Source: Bog-473 sp963783245 (GTDB lineage Bacteria > Actinomycetota > Acidimicrobiia > Acidimicrobiales > RAAP-2). Taken from it: a stretch of DNA of 64,000 nucleotides. Location: the NCBI GenBank assembly GCA_963783245.1, contig CAWAMS010000003.1, positions 1 to 64,000 of the forward strand, in the 5' to 3' direction. Under the pieces are notes generated by a model that saw only the letters and a program-made list of their open reading frames with translations, was not told the origin of the DNA and made no database searches. The position numbers were made by a program, and so were the translations under genes. Shown piece after piece: positions 1 to 9,264 of the stretch (its first letter is position 1; every line of letters begins with the position of its first letter).

Positions 1-409
1 CTCACTCGACTCGAAAGGCCAGGTCAGAAGGGTTGCAAAGGTGAGTTAGGTGGATCGCAACGTCAAGCGATCGAAATCGACCGAGAACCACCTAACACCT
101 AACGTACCTAACGATCCACCCAACCGATACACCTAATCCATGGCCCGGCCGGTCGTTGCGTGTGGTTCGAATACTGTTCGTTGTCGACGCCAACGGTGGA
201 TCTGGGCAAACCGGACTCCTCGATAACCGACGGCCGCCTCGTCCGCAGGACGCAACACGGGACGACCGCCGATCTTCTCCCGTCGCATTTCGACCGTGGC
301 GCCTTAGGTACGTCGCCGTTGGGAAGATTCCACCCAATCGCTTCCCAGAGAGTCGAATTCCTTGGCCCACCTAAATCCGCGTAGGAGGTTCCCGAACTGA
401 TCCCTACGA
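1..409. other. Non-coding stretch with CCTAAC repeats
   Basis: I see no gene here. The hexamer CCTAAC occurs at 91-96, 98-103 and 107-112, with a variant at 132-137, and its complement GTTAGG at 45-50. GGTGGATCG near 49-57 and CGATCCACC at 112-120 form an inverted pair. The open frames in the stretch have low-complexity, arginine-rich translations and no family resemblance, so I treat them as chance. Confidence 0.4.
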
Positions 410-1651
410 CTAGGACGACACCGAGGTGGTGCCCGGGATGAAGGTCCCGCACACGGGCTTCTCCCCCAATGGCACGAAGCCGTTCTTCTCAGCTCTTGTC
501 AGCCAGACGCAGTTCGCCGAGGGGGCTCTGCCGAAGTCGGTCGAGTAATTTGTCGTGTAGGGAATGAGGCCATTGCCGTTGCAATCCTTGATGCTGTGCA
601 GCGACTTGATCACGCTGGCGCGGGTCGGATTACTGCCCGCCCCTTCAAGGCCCTGGATCATTAGCTCAGTCGATAGCCAGGACGAATCCTGCGAGTACGT
701 CGGGAAGTGACTCTTGGTCCAGCCGTCGTACCTCTCGAGCGCGGACTGCATCTGCTTGGTGCCGGTGTCGGGCTCGTAGAACGGGTGGTAAACCACCTCG
801 AAGATGTCGCTCTGGACGTCGTACCAGCTTGGTGAGTGAATGAGAGTGGGGCTGTAGCCGACCGGGAAGAAAACTGCCTTGGTCTTGACGCCGGCCTGCT
901 TTATTGCCGTGCCCAGGGCGACGTTGGAGTCCGCAGCCAGGTTGGACCACACCACGTTGGCGTTGTTCGACTTTGCCACCAAGACCTCCGGCCCAAAGTC
1001 GGTGCTGCCGTAGACCACGGTGGTGTCGTTCACTACCACCTTGGCTCCCGGAGCGCCCCGGGTAATCGACTTGTCCTCGTTTGTGTTGGCCTGGACCGAG
1101 TCAGGTGAGATCGACTCCGCGTATAGGGCGACTTGTGCGGCGCTGTAGGGCTGCACCAGCTTCCCGAACAGCGTGCTGACGGGGTACTTGGGGTCAACGC
1201 TGCCCGTTCCGGCGGCGAACATGTTGGTGTAGGGCTTCTGGCCCCATTCGGGGCCGTCGTCTCCGTCACCAGTCACCGCAACCCCCGCCTCTTGTGGGGA
1301 CTTGTCTCCTAAGCCAGTCAAGGCCAAGAGCGACAACAATTCCTATTACGCCTCTCGACTTGGCCTCTTTCATCACAATAGGCACTAGCGAGGGCTCGTT
1401 TGGTCGTCGATGACCAGCGTCTCGAGCTTGTGGCCCTCAACCCCACCTTTATCGTTCTGCGCGTCAACCGCCGCCTTAAAGACCCCGACGGCTTCAGCGT
1501 CCTGTATCGCCGCCGGGCCCGTCTGATCACTGATAAAGGCAATGGTCAAAGGTGCCGGCGACGCTGACGCCGAAGCCTGGGCCTCCGCCAATACCGCTTG
1601 CAAACAAATCACAGCTACTAGCGCTGTAATGACAGATCGAACACGTTGCAT
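410..1651 (-). pseudogene. Branched-chain amino-acid-type ABC substrate-binding protein, broken
   Basis: This is a Peripla_BP_6/LivK-like solute receptor for an ABC importer. The start at 1651 is good: an AGGGGGG ribosome site precedes it, and the product opens with a basic-hydrophobic signal peptide ending near AEAQASA. The N-terminal lobe reads through GHKLETLVIDDQTSP and then hits a stop at 1385-1387. Further in-frame stops lie near 1370-1375. From about 1339 the same frame resumes with typical family sequence (VTGDGDDGPEWGQKPYTNMF, then SQDSSWLSTELMIQGL) to the stop at 410. The interruption of about 45 bases holds several stops and no conserved residues, so this is real decay rather than one sequencing slip. 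No permease or ATPase gene adjoins it. Confidence 0.75.
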
Positions 1652-1689
1652 GTTCCCCCCCTGGGAAATTGGGGTCTGGCGAAGAGTGC

Positions 1690-1840
1690 ATGGACGAGAA
1701 ACGACACTGGTCGGGTCGGCATCCTGATCAAGCTTGAGGTATGCCTCCGAGACTGGAGCTGAGGCGCGAAACTCCTCAAGAATCGGGTATGGGTCCTTGA
1801 TATCGCCAAACATCGCATCGTCGGCGATATATGGATCCAA
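1690..1840 (-). pseudogene. Possible cytochrome P450 N-terminal scrap
   Basis: About 50 codons upstream of and in frame with the substrate-binding protein read FGDIKDPYPILEEFRASAPV. That resembles the N-terminal helix-A region of actinobacterial P450s (a DPYP..EE.R..APV pattern). No other P450 part follows. The frame runs straight into the leader of the transporter gene, which suggests a recombination junction near 1680. The only start would be TTG at 1840. The family assignment rests on one short motif. Confidence 0.35.
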
Positions 1841-1918
1841 GGATTGGTCACTAGGTTCTGAGGTCTACTCGATCACTCGCTGCCCGTACTTCGGATCGCG
1901 GAATACCCGGATTCAAAG

Positions 1919-3580
1919 TCACATAACCACTTCCCCGGCAAGCGTCCCGGTGACGTGCCCGTTCCTCACGGCGAACTGGCCATTAACGATCACATGATCG
2001 AAGCCGACGGCATCATGCCAAAGCCGTTCCTCTCCCCCGGGAAGGTCCGCCACCATCCTGGGCTGGTCGTATGAGACCCGTTCGAGGTCGAACACGACCA
2101 CGTCGGCCGCATATCCGTTTGCGAGAAGACCACGACCAGCCAGACCTAGGACCCGGGCGGGCTCTGATGTCATCCGCCTCACGGCCTCAGGAAGCGAGAG
2201 GACGTTCTTCTCCTTGACCCATTTGGCCAGGAGCAGGGACGTGTTCCCACCACCGCAGAATGTCTTGACGTGAGCTCCGGCATCGCTTCCGCCAACGATT
2301 GCCCGAGGGCTCCGCAAGAACTCCGCAATCCTGTCGTCGGCATCAGAGGTCGATTCGATCACGAACTGGGTCTGCAGATCCTCCTTGAGTGCAAGGTCTG
2401 CAACGGCGTCCACGATCCGTGCATTCTGCCCAGCGGCATAGTCCTCGACCGATTGCCCGACCAGATGCTGATGTTCAGGTCCCGTCTTGCAGATCCGAAT
2501 TCGCTCCCATGGAACGGCTTCCTTCGCTTCGACGGATTCCTTCTGAAGATCTTCTCGCATCGTCGGGTCCCGAAATGCAGCGAGACGTTCAGAATGGGAC
2601 ATAGACGCTATTCGCAACCACGACGGGAACACATTGAACGTCACCGTTCCCCCGTCAAGGGTGAAGTAGCTATCGAACCGGCTCGGCGCAGCCTGGGCGT
2701 AGATTGACGCTCCCCGGTCCTGATAGGTACCGATGACGTCCAATATCGTTTGGGATGCAGCAAATCTCGGTAGGACATTCCCTGCCAAGACGGTGCGACC
2801 AGTGCGCTCTGCGAGCGGTCCACCAATCTCCTCTACCCATTGGGCTCGATGCGCGATATCGACACCACCGTCGGTTTGAATGATTCCCCGCTTCTCTTCC
2901 CCCACGACGTTGCAGAGGACCAAGATCTCCTCGGTGTCAGCCCACCGACTGGGAATCGGAATACCGCCCTCGGCGACGTGAAGCTTGTTCTGCGAGGTAG
3001 AAAACCCGATGGCCCCACTCCTGAGACCGTCACGAACAATGTGGCACATCTCATCGGTCTCATCGAGGGTCGCTCGTCGCTCGAGAGATTCTCTACCCAT
3101 TACGGCGAAACGCACTGCGTTGTGCCCTACCAGCGCCGCACAGTTGATCCCCAACCTGCCGCGTAGCCCCGAGAGATATTCACCGAACGTTCTCCAGCTC
3201 CACGGGACCGCAGACTTCAGGGTAATGAGCGGCACCTCTTCAACCTGATAAAAGAGCGCGGCCAGGGCTTCACTATCCCCCTCGTTGCACGGAGCCAAGC
3301 TGATCCCACAACTCCCAGTCATGACCGTTGTCACGCCATGGAGGACGAGCGGTAGTCCGAATGGATCCCACCACAACTGTGGGTCGACATGAGTATGCGG
3401 ATCAACAAATCCAGGAGCAACGATTCTTCCCTCCGCGTCGAGGACCTCAGACGCTGTCGCCGCCATGGACTTGTCCAGCAGGACCACACGTCCAGCCTTT
3501 ATCCCGATATCACCGAACCGCCCTGGACGCCCAGATCCGTCGACGATGAACCCGTTCTTGATGATCAGATCTAAGGCCAT
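1919..3580 (-). CDS. D-aminoacylase-type amidohydrolase (N-acyl-D-amino-acid deacylase family)
   Basis: The 553-residue product is full length for the family. These metal-dependent hydrolases cleave N-acyl-D-amino acids or related cyclic amides. Residues 3-25 form the small beta domain (LDLIIKNGFIVDGSG). The metal motif is GFVDPHTHVDPQLWWDP near residue 58. The C-terminal motif GGSDAGAH, with its catalytic aspartate, lies near residue 440. The ATG start at 3580 opens the canonical MALDLIIKNG. The gene stands alone between the ThDP enzyme and the decayed transporter gene. Three further family members lie in this window. The substrate cannot be read from the sequence. Confidence 0.88.
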   Translation of the reverse strand: MALDLIIKNGFIVDGSGRPGRFGDIGIKAGRVVLLDKSMAATASEVLDAEGRIVAPGFVDPHTHVDPQLWWDPFGLPLVLHGVTTVMTGSCGISLAPCNEGDSEALAALFYQVEEVPLITLKSAVPWSWRTFGEYLSGLRGRLGINCAALVGHNAVRFAVMGRESLERRATLDETDEMCHIVRDGLRSGAIGFSTSQNKLHVAEGGIPIPSRWADTEEILVLCNVVGEEKRGIIQTDGGVDIAHRAQWVEEIGGPLAERTGRTVLAGNVLPRFAASQTILDVIGTYQDRGASIYAQAAPSRFDSYFTLDGGTVTFNVFPSWLRIASMSHSERLAAFRDPTMREDLQKESVEAKEAVPWERIRICKTGPEHQHLVGQSVEDYAAGQNARIVDAVADLALKEDLQTQFVIESTSDADDRIAEFLRSPRAIVGGSDAGAHVKTFCGGGNTSLLLAKWVKEKNVLSLPEAVRRMTSEPARVLGLAGRGLLANGYAADVVVFDLERVSYDQPRMVADLPGGEERLWHDAVGFDHVIVNGQFAVRNGHVTGTLAGEVVM

Positions 3581-3688
3581 GCGTCAATCTCCCTTTTCGC
3601 CTAATTCCTCGACGAGTCGTCAAGGCGACCGGTGAGCGGCGCGGGAATCCCGACGCTGCCGTGTGCTGCCAGCACCGAATAATCGCGA

Positions 3689-5457
3689 GTGACCCACCCA
3701 TTTAGCCTTCCTTCTGGGGCAGCGTCTGGTCCAATTCGTTGTAGGTGGTCGACAACGATGTCGGAACGTCGATAACGAGGGGAATGGTCAGGTTTCCAAT
3801 TTTGCTGAGCGCTTCTTCGAGCTCAGGCGCCGACTCTGTCCTTATCCCATCGCACCCCAGCGAACGAGCGATCCTGGCGTAATCCCTGTCCTCAAATCGT
3901 GCGGCCACGGCTTCTTCGCCCATCCCGTGCAATACCCAACCCAGCGCGCCGTTGTTGAGCACAAGCACGGCTATGGGCAACCGCTCTTGCAACGCGGAAG
4001 AGAGAGCGTGGATGGACATCTCAAATCCGCCGTCGCCGCAGACAGCCAGCACCGTCCGATCCGGCCAGGCCAGTCTCGCCGCCATGGCCGCAGGGACGGC
4101 ATAGCCCATACCTCCGCCAGCTGCCGGTTGCAGGTATTCGTCGCCGGGCTTCACCGAGTACCACTGCATCATGAACAAGCGATTCTCGCCTGCGTCGCAG
4201 GTGATCACTGCACTGTCCGGCAAGCACCGATTGATGAGCTCGATGATCGTCCGTGGGTTGAGAAGCGTTTCATCGTCTCGCACCGATGCGGACGTTGTCA
4301 TCGCCTCTCTGCTGATGGCAACACGTCGCCGACCATTCTTGTTCGCTCGACCGAGTGTCGACTCATATTCGTCGGCGAGCCGACCCATCAGGTTTTTCGC
4401 GTTACCCAGGAGCACATGATCCAACGGATAGGTCCATGAGGCATTGAGCGGCTCGACCTCGATCTGAATCAGAGTCTGCCTTGCGGGTTCCAGTAGTGCC
4501 GGGTCCTCGTTCATTGTGTCGCTTGCGCCCAATTTTGTGCCTATCGCAAGGATCAAGTCCGCGTCACTCACAATCGTGTTGGCGGTTGCCCATCCAAACC
4601 GACCAATCACCCCCACTCCGAGCGGATCCATTTCGGCAAAAACGCCCTTTCCGCTCGAGGTCGTTGCTACAGGTGCGTCGATGACCTGAGCCAAATGATC
4701 CAATTCAGCTTTCGCTCGAGAGAGCCGGACGCCGTTGCCGGCAAGAATCAAGGGGCGCTCGGAGCGATGGAGAGCTTCAACGACCGCGCCGAGTGCCGAC
4801 TGATCGACTCCCCAGCCGTGAGACGACGTGTACGCCTGGGTCGGATAGATCGCCGGTGACGATTGGGGGCCAACCTGCCCTCCAAGCGCTCTGCTGTGGA
4901 AGACGACCGCGACCGGGCCGGGTTGTCCGGTCACGGCGTGCTTCAACGCGAGTTGCGTGTGTTGAATCGCTTGCGCTGGCTCGAGACTCACCATTACCCG
5001 CTTCGTCACACCTGCCAGGGCTCCCCGCGCATCCCAGTTGCCGTAATCACCGGTGCCGCTTTGATACGGTGCATGATGGGACAGGGACCCGCCATCCGTC
5101 ATCTCAGTGAGTATGACCAGGGGCGAACTTCCCAGGAGGCCTCCATGTCTGCCTGCCCCGCATTACCAACGATCCATTCACCTTGACCCATCACCACTGC
5201 AGGCCGCCCCGTGATTCGTCCGTAGGCTTCGGCCATGAGTGCGCCGATCGATTCCTCGTGAACCTGAACGGCGCGGATGGAGGGATGATCGTGGAGCGCA
5301 CGCCACAGTTTCAGCGTCAACCCACCTGGCATTCCGAGAACGAATTCGACACCGCCCTCGGCCAGAGCCGCGATGATTGCCTCTGGCGTGCTGAAGTTAT
5401 CGGGAAGCGGTTGATATCGCATCAAGACTCCTCGGTGGCATCAGTGTGGCAGAGGCC
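3689..5457. repeat. Segmental duplication, copy 1
   Basis: These roughly 1,769 bases match 18414-20182 at a constant offset of 14,725. By eye I count about four substitutions: two near 3723-3726, one near 4111 and one near 4197. The block carries an entire ThDP-enzyme gene. The right edge is abrupt after AGAGGCC. On the left, patchy similarity (GCCAGCAC.GAAT) continues a few dozen bases outward with small indels. No inverted repeats or transposase sit at the edges. Confidence 0.93.
3702..5422 (-). pseudogene. ThDP-dependent enzyme (acetolactate synthase/benzoylformate decarboxylase-like), frameshifted, copy 1
   Basis: The start is ATG at 5422, preceded by GAGGAG. The first 100 residues are the PYR domain with the cofactor-activating glutamate in VQVHEESIGALMAEAYGRIT. 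The frame then breaks near 5137-5140. Reading GCC then TCC TGG ends in a stop at 5099, whereas moving back one base gives LLGSSPLVILTEMTDGGS, the expected continuation. One C appears to be missing from a C run. The rest (3702-5102, 466 residues) is intact, with the ThDP-binding motif GDGGFEMSI and a paired NNG about 30 residues later. Reconstructed length is about 570 residues, normal for the family. The reaction is unknown. The second copy has the same lesion. Confidence 0.88.
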
Positions 5458-5552
5458 AACCTTGGCCAACGGACGGGTGCCCAGGGACCCACCACCTCGG
5501 CCCATCAGGATGGTTGCGCTAGGTGGGGCCCCTTGCTCCGAAGCATGGATCC

Positions 5553-6374
5553 TCACAGATAGGCTTTCCCCTGGCGCGGGAGAAGCTTCGGGAACCAGGG
5601 ACCTCGAAGCGGGTCGCCCGGCATGAGGCCACTGCCCAAAACGCCGGGCAATCTCGGGACCATCTTGCCAGCAGGAGCGCGCTGGAAAACCACGTCCTCG
5701 CCAAAGAGACGAAACGAGACCGTTCTCCGGCGGCCACCGATCGTCGGTGCTCCGCCATGCAAGATGGACGGGTGGAACAGAACGACGTCGCCAGGTTCGA
5801 TCGGATACGAAACGACATCGAAGTCATCGGCATGCTCGTCAACGTTTGGCCACTGATCCGGCAGGCTTGATTGTTCTTGGCGCTGCACGGCTGGGTCGGT
5901 GTCCTGCGCTTCGCGAAGTGGCCCGAGATGTGACCCGGAGACCATGCGAAGAGAAGCCTCGAGAGGAACGGGATCGACGTTGACCCAGACGGATGCGAAC
6001 TGGGACCCGGCCGCGCAGAAATACGGCGTGTCCTGATGCCAGTTGGTGGGTCCGCTTGCGCCGGCCTTGGCGAACGTTTGGTCAAAGAACAGCCAAAGAT
6101 CTTGGGTGTTCAAGACTTCGGCGACGAGGTCAATGAGAGGAGATTCATGAAGAAAAATCTTGTACTCCGGAGTCGTGAAATAGCTGCACTCGTCGTCGAT
6201 GAACTCATCTGGACCACCGGCACATCGCACCCTCTTGTAGGGAGAGGGTTGCTCGATAGCGCGATCGATCCCTGCTGCAAGCAGGTCGATCCAGGTTTGT
6301 TCGACAGCCCCTCGAAGGAAGGCGATTCCATCCCGAGCAAAATCGGTATGAGCTGAGTTCAATGCCTGACGCAT
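5553..6374 (-). CDS. Phytanoyl-CoA dioxygenase (PhyH) family Fe(II)/2-oxoglutarate oxygenase
   Basis: The 273-residue product fits this non-haem iron hydroxylase family. The iron ligands are visible as the HxD pair in NWHQDTPYF (around residue 117) and a distal histidine in FHPSILHGGAPT. The following RRRTVSFRLFGED supplies the basic residues expected for 2-oxoglutarate. The start is ATG 6374 with only a weak AAAGG upstream. It lies downstream of small-gene wreckage and ends about 100 bases from the duplicated segment. The family hydroxylates acyl-CoAs and many small metabolites, so the substrate stays open. Confidence 0.85.
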   Translation of the reverse strand: MRQALNSAHTDFARDGIAFLRGAVEQTWIDLLAAGIDRAIEQPSPYKRVRCAGGPDEFIDDECSYFTTPEYKIFLHESPLIDLVAEVLNTQDLWLFFDQTFAKAGASGPTNWHQDTPYFCAAGSQFASVWVNVDPVPLEASLRMVSGSHLGPLREAQDTDPAVQRQEQSSLPDQWPNVDEHADDFDVVSYPIEPGDVVLFHPSILHGGAPTIGGRRRTVSFRLFGEDVVFQRAPAGKMVPRLPGVLGSGLMPGDPLRGPWFPKLLPRQGKAYL

Positions 6375-6420
6375 GTGGTACCGGCCTTTGTGCGGATCAG
6401 GGACTCGTTCGGACCGTCGA

Positions 6421-6567
6421 CTAGCGAAACATCCAGTTGGCGTCGCCGACGTGGCTGAAGAGCTCGAGAACAGTCGTCGCGCCGTACTGCTTCAGCATGA
6501 CGGTTGCGACAACTTCGAGACGGCGTCGCCCGCACTTTTTCAGCATCGTGACTATTTCCTTCTTCGA
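6421..6567 (-). pseudogene. Orphan C-terminal fragment of an unrecognised protein
   Basis: A 48-codon frame opens right after a stop and ends at 6421. It contains CGRRRLEVVATVMLKQYGAT and closes with GDANWMFR. The mix of aliphatic and charged residues looks like a genuine helical protein end rather than noise. Upstream residues in another frame (from the ATG near 6766) could be the rest of the same gene. I do not recognise the family. Confidence 0.3.
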
Positions 6568-6817
6568 TCAACCTCACTAGGTTCTTGTCCGGCGAGTCAT
6601 GCGTCGCCACCTTCTCAGATGGTCGGCCGCGAAACTCGCAAGCGTCCAGGAGTAGGGTCTCGGCCGGAAGACTGCCACATTCAGCCAGGCCACCAAGGAC
6701 GATACCCCTCCCGAGGTCATTTCTCTCAGGGGCGCCAGGGTCGCGCAGGGTTCCGCCGAGCTTCATGTAGAAAGAGGGATTTTGGGTTGACCCCGGCTGG
6801 ACATCAAGAGCTAACTA

Positions 6818-6826
6818 TACACTGTA
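6818..6826 (-). promoter_or_regulatory. TACAGTGTA element (operator-like)
   Basis: This near-palindromic 9-mer is identical to the element at 47457-47465 upstream of an amidohydrolase. A -10-like TATAGT follows directly on the minus strand at 6814-6819. It would drive the degenerate minus-strand frames downstream. Function is inferred only from recurrence. Confidence 0.35.
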
Positions 6827-7076
6827 AGGTTCAGAGAGACAAATAGGTCGAGTTCGTGGCCGAGCCGATAGCGCTTCGCCAGCCGACGCAGTCAGGTCGA
6901 CTCGGCGCACACCCTGGGCGTTGGCCGACAAACAGACCGTCCGGCGAGCCAGCGACAAAGGTGTCGCCACGTCAATACCCGGTAGGTTTCTTGCTGTGCC
7001 AAGTATCTCCGCGAGGACTCGACAGCGGTATGCCATGGGGGGGGAATGAGGATTCAACTCCAAAATCATCAGCCAC

Positions 7077-8069
7077 GTGGGCACCCCCGAACCGGGCACA
7101 ACGGGCGTTGGTTGTCGCAAGCAGCGGTCCGTGGCCACAGGTGAGTCGCAACCGTCTCCTTCGGGAGTGACGGTCCCCACCGAAGGAGACGTGCTCTCGT
7201 GGATCGAGACTCTGCGAAACTGGGGCCGATGGGGCCCTGAGGACGAACTCGGTACCTTGAACCTGATCACACCGGCAGTCCGGCGGCGCGGAGCAGCGCT
7301 GGTGCGCGAGGGAATTGCGGTTCCTTTGGCGTGGGAACTCGATCCGCCCAGTCACGATGGCCATGGACTGGTGCAGCGCTACATGATGGAGTCCGGAGTT
7401 CAGGGTGACTCCACCGTCGAGGATGCCCGCGCCTACTTTCCGATGGAGTACATCGGGTTCGCCTTCCACGGCCTCATGACTACGCACCTCGACGCTCCTC
7501 CTCACTGCGTCTGGGACGGGCAGATTTACAACGGGTTTTCTGGAGATACCGTGACAACGGCCCGAGGGGCGCTACGGTCCGGCGTGCAGGTGGCTCGCCA
7601 AGGTTTTAGTGGCCGCGGCGTCCTGATCGACCTGGGTGAGTTCGACCGCGGGGCCTTTCCCGCGGATGTCGAAGAGGCCGAGCGACGGCAAGGCGTGCAG
7701 ATCGAGCCCGGAGACATGGTCCTGCTCCGAGTGGGCGTCTCGGCTCGCCGCAAAGCCGGACAGCGGGCGGCCGAGCGCAACGGCGGCTGGCACGCCGCGA
7801 TGTTGCCTTGGCTCCGTCAGCGCGACGTCGCACTCATTGGCAGCGATGCGGCGCAAGAAGCACGGCCGACTGACTACGAGGTCGTTACCTCGCCCATCCA
7901 CATTGTTGGTCTTGTCAGCATCGGCCTGTGGCTGCTCGATAACTGTGACCTCGAAGGTCTCGCCGAAATGTGTGCGCTCCTCGGCCGGTGGGAGTTCCAG
8001 CTGACGATCCAGCCGCTCCCAGTTCGCGGCGGAACGGGAAGCCCCGTGGCACCAGTGGCCACCTTCTGA
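7077..8069 (+). CDS. Cyclase-family protein (kynurenine formamidase-like, PF04199)
   Basis: The product (up to 330 residues) belongs to the metal-dependent cyclase/hydrolase family related to kynurenine formamidase and isatin hydrolase. The signature metal motif reads GLMTTHLDAPPHCVWDG near residues 137-153, and a GDMVLLRVG strand lies near residue 217. The annotated start is GTG 7077, but the conserved region begins at GDVLSWIETLRNWGRWG. GTG 7131 or GTG 7167 are therefore equally likely starts, and none has a strong ribosome site. The gene is isolated and is followed by IS21 debris. It probably opens a lactam, amide or lactone ring. Confidence 0.82.
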   Translation: MGTPEPGTTGVGCRKQRSVATGESQPSPSGVTVPTEGDVLSWIETLRNWGRWGPEDELGTLNLITPAVRRRGAALVREGIAVPLAWELDPPSHDGHGLVQRYMMESGVQGDSTVEDARAYFPMEYIGFAFHGLMTTHLDAPPHCVWDGQIYNGFSGDTVTTARGALRSGVQVARQGFSGRGVLIDLGEFDRGAFPADVEEAERRQGVQIEPGDMVLLRVGVSARRKAGQRAAERNGGWHAAMLPWLRQRDVALIGSDAAQEARPTDYEVVTSPIHIVGLVSIGLWLLDNCDLEGLAEMCALLGRWEFQLTIQPLPVRGGTGSPVAPVATF

Positions 8070-8100
8070 CTCTTGAAATGGAGAGCGAGCTACCTTCTGG

Positions 8101-8400
8101 CCGCCCTCGGTCATACGGCGATCGAAGCCGGTTGCCGGGTCCGCTACTTCTGCGCGGTCGAACTGATCGAGGCGCTCTACCGCGGTCTGGCCGACAACTC
8201 GGTCGGTCGGGTTCTCGAAGGGATATTTTGAACCGATCTGATTCTCATCGACCTGTCGGATTCACCCCGATGGACAACACCGGAGCCCAGCTCTTCTTCC
8301 GCCTGGTCGCTGCCGCCTACGAACGCAGATCTCTCGGGGTCGGCTCGCACTGGCCCTTCGAGGACTGAGGACGGTTCCTTCCCAACTTTGCCGAACTCGA
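8101..8400 (+). mobile_element. istB: IS21-family IstB ATPase remnant
   Basis: Translation gives clear IstB sequence in two frames. The first reads LGHTAIEAGCRVRYF, ELIEALYRGLADNSVGRVLE, a TGA, then TDLILID, the Walker B strand. After a frame change near 8255 it continues with GFTPMDNTGAQLFFRLVAAA, YERRSLGVGSHWPFED, a TGA where tryptophan is expected, then GRFLP. The Walker A region, the N-terminus and the IstA transposase are all absent. Two stops, one frameshift and both truncations mark an old dead insertion. No terminal repeats were seen. Confidence 0.8.
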
Positions 8401-8481
8401 CGGGTTGATCGGCCGACCTTAGTTCCTCATAGACGGCGCCAGCGGCTGCTTCGTCTTGCGGAACGTCGACTGCCTGATGGT

Positions 8482-9264
8482 TCAGGCGCCCACAGTGAGG
8501 ATCCGGGTAGTCGCGACCGCGGCCAATCGATTGTCCCTACCGGCGTCCCGTATCTCGACGCGACCCACGCCGCGGTGTATTCGAGCACTCGCGACCGCAG
8601 GTCCGACCCGGACAGGCCGGAGGAACTCGAGGTTGAGCAGTGCCAAGGTTTCGCCCGGCGTTAACGACAGCGCAGCTTCCTCGGCAACCAGCGCGATGAG
8701 ACTGCCCGTGAGAACGTTTGCTCCGTTTCGGGCCTCCGGACGATTCGGGAGAAGCACAACGCCTGTTTCGATAAGTTCGATACCCGCACGCATGGCGAGG
8801 GGCATGGAAAGACGATGCGTCCCCGGCGGCGCCCGCATGGGTGGCCGGGTCTCCATTACTGCTCGAGGATCCGGCGCAGCCATAAATGAGCCCCTGCCGA
8901 ACCCTATGATCGACCCCTTCTCAAAGACATCGGCTTCAAGGACGCTCACGGAACGACCCACCTTTAGGGGCCGAACGAGGATCTCGATCGCCCCATCCGA
9001 AGGTGGCGGCTCCAGCATCTGGACGTCAAGGGTAAGTGTCAGCGGCACACGTGGCCACATAGCTTCGACCGCTCCCGTGCCGAGGACGATGTCCAACCAT
9101 GCGGCGAGAACCGATGTGCGCAGGCGGTCAGTCCCGGGCCCATGGATCTCCGGCGTGATACCGGCTAGGGCCAGAAGGCGACCTCCCTCAAACCGCATCT
9201 CGAGATCGAGCTCTAGAAGGATCGCGCCTGGACCTGGCGGCTGAAATGGGCTCTCAGTCTCCAT
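8482..9264 (-). CDS. Thioesterase-superfamily protein (double hot-dog, PF13622-like)
   Basis: The likely start is ATG 9264 (METESPFQPPGPG), giving 260 residues. The product looks like the tandem hot-dog acyl-CoA thioesterase-like proteins of actinobacteria. The first half ends with FEKGSIIGFGRGSFM, a typical hot-dog strand pair. The second half includes RNGANVLTGSLIALVAEEAA, matching the helix and strand of the second fold, then LRPVRVGPAVASARIHRGVG. It starts inside the tail of the truncated acyl-CoA dehydrogenase upstream (11-base overlap). Release of CoA from an acyl intermediate is the expected role. Confidence 0.72.
   Translation of the reverse strand: METESPFQPPGPGAILLELDLEMRFEGGRLLALAGITPEIHGPGTDRLRTSVLAAWLDIVLGTGAVEAMWPRVPLTLTLDVQMLEPPPSDGAIEILVRPLKVGRSVSVLEADVFEKGSIIGFGRGSFMAAPDPRAVMETRPPMRAPPGTHRLSMPLAMRAGIELIETGVVLLPNRPEARNGANVLTGSLIALVAEEAALSLTPGETLALLNLEFLRPVRVGPAVASARIHRGVGRVEIRDAGRDNRLAAVATTRILTVGA

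Larger units (their letters stand above)
6375..7076. other. Degenerate intergenic stretch
   Basis: No complete gene is visible in these 700 bases. Minus-strand frames from about 6766 downward look locally protein-like but switch frame, with one plausible C-terminal tail listed separately. A TACAGTGTA motif sits at 6818-6826. The plus-strand frame 6373-6846 has an atypical composition and no motif, and I regard it as a shadow. Confidence 0.4.

Noticed and set aside
1..140. Telomere or replicon end
   Set aside because: The CCTAAC hexamers are few and irregular, and there is no long terminal inverted repeat.
5120..5160. Programmed -1 ribosomal frameshift in the ThDP gene
   Set aside because: No slippery heptamer or downstream stem is visible at the change point. 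A missing C in a C run explains it more simply.
5099..5422. Genuine two-subunit ThDP enzyme with ATGA coupling
   Set aside because: Known split ThDP enzymes divide between the PYR and PP domains. Here the break is inside PYR, and conserved sequence continues upstream of the second ATG in its own frame.
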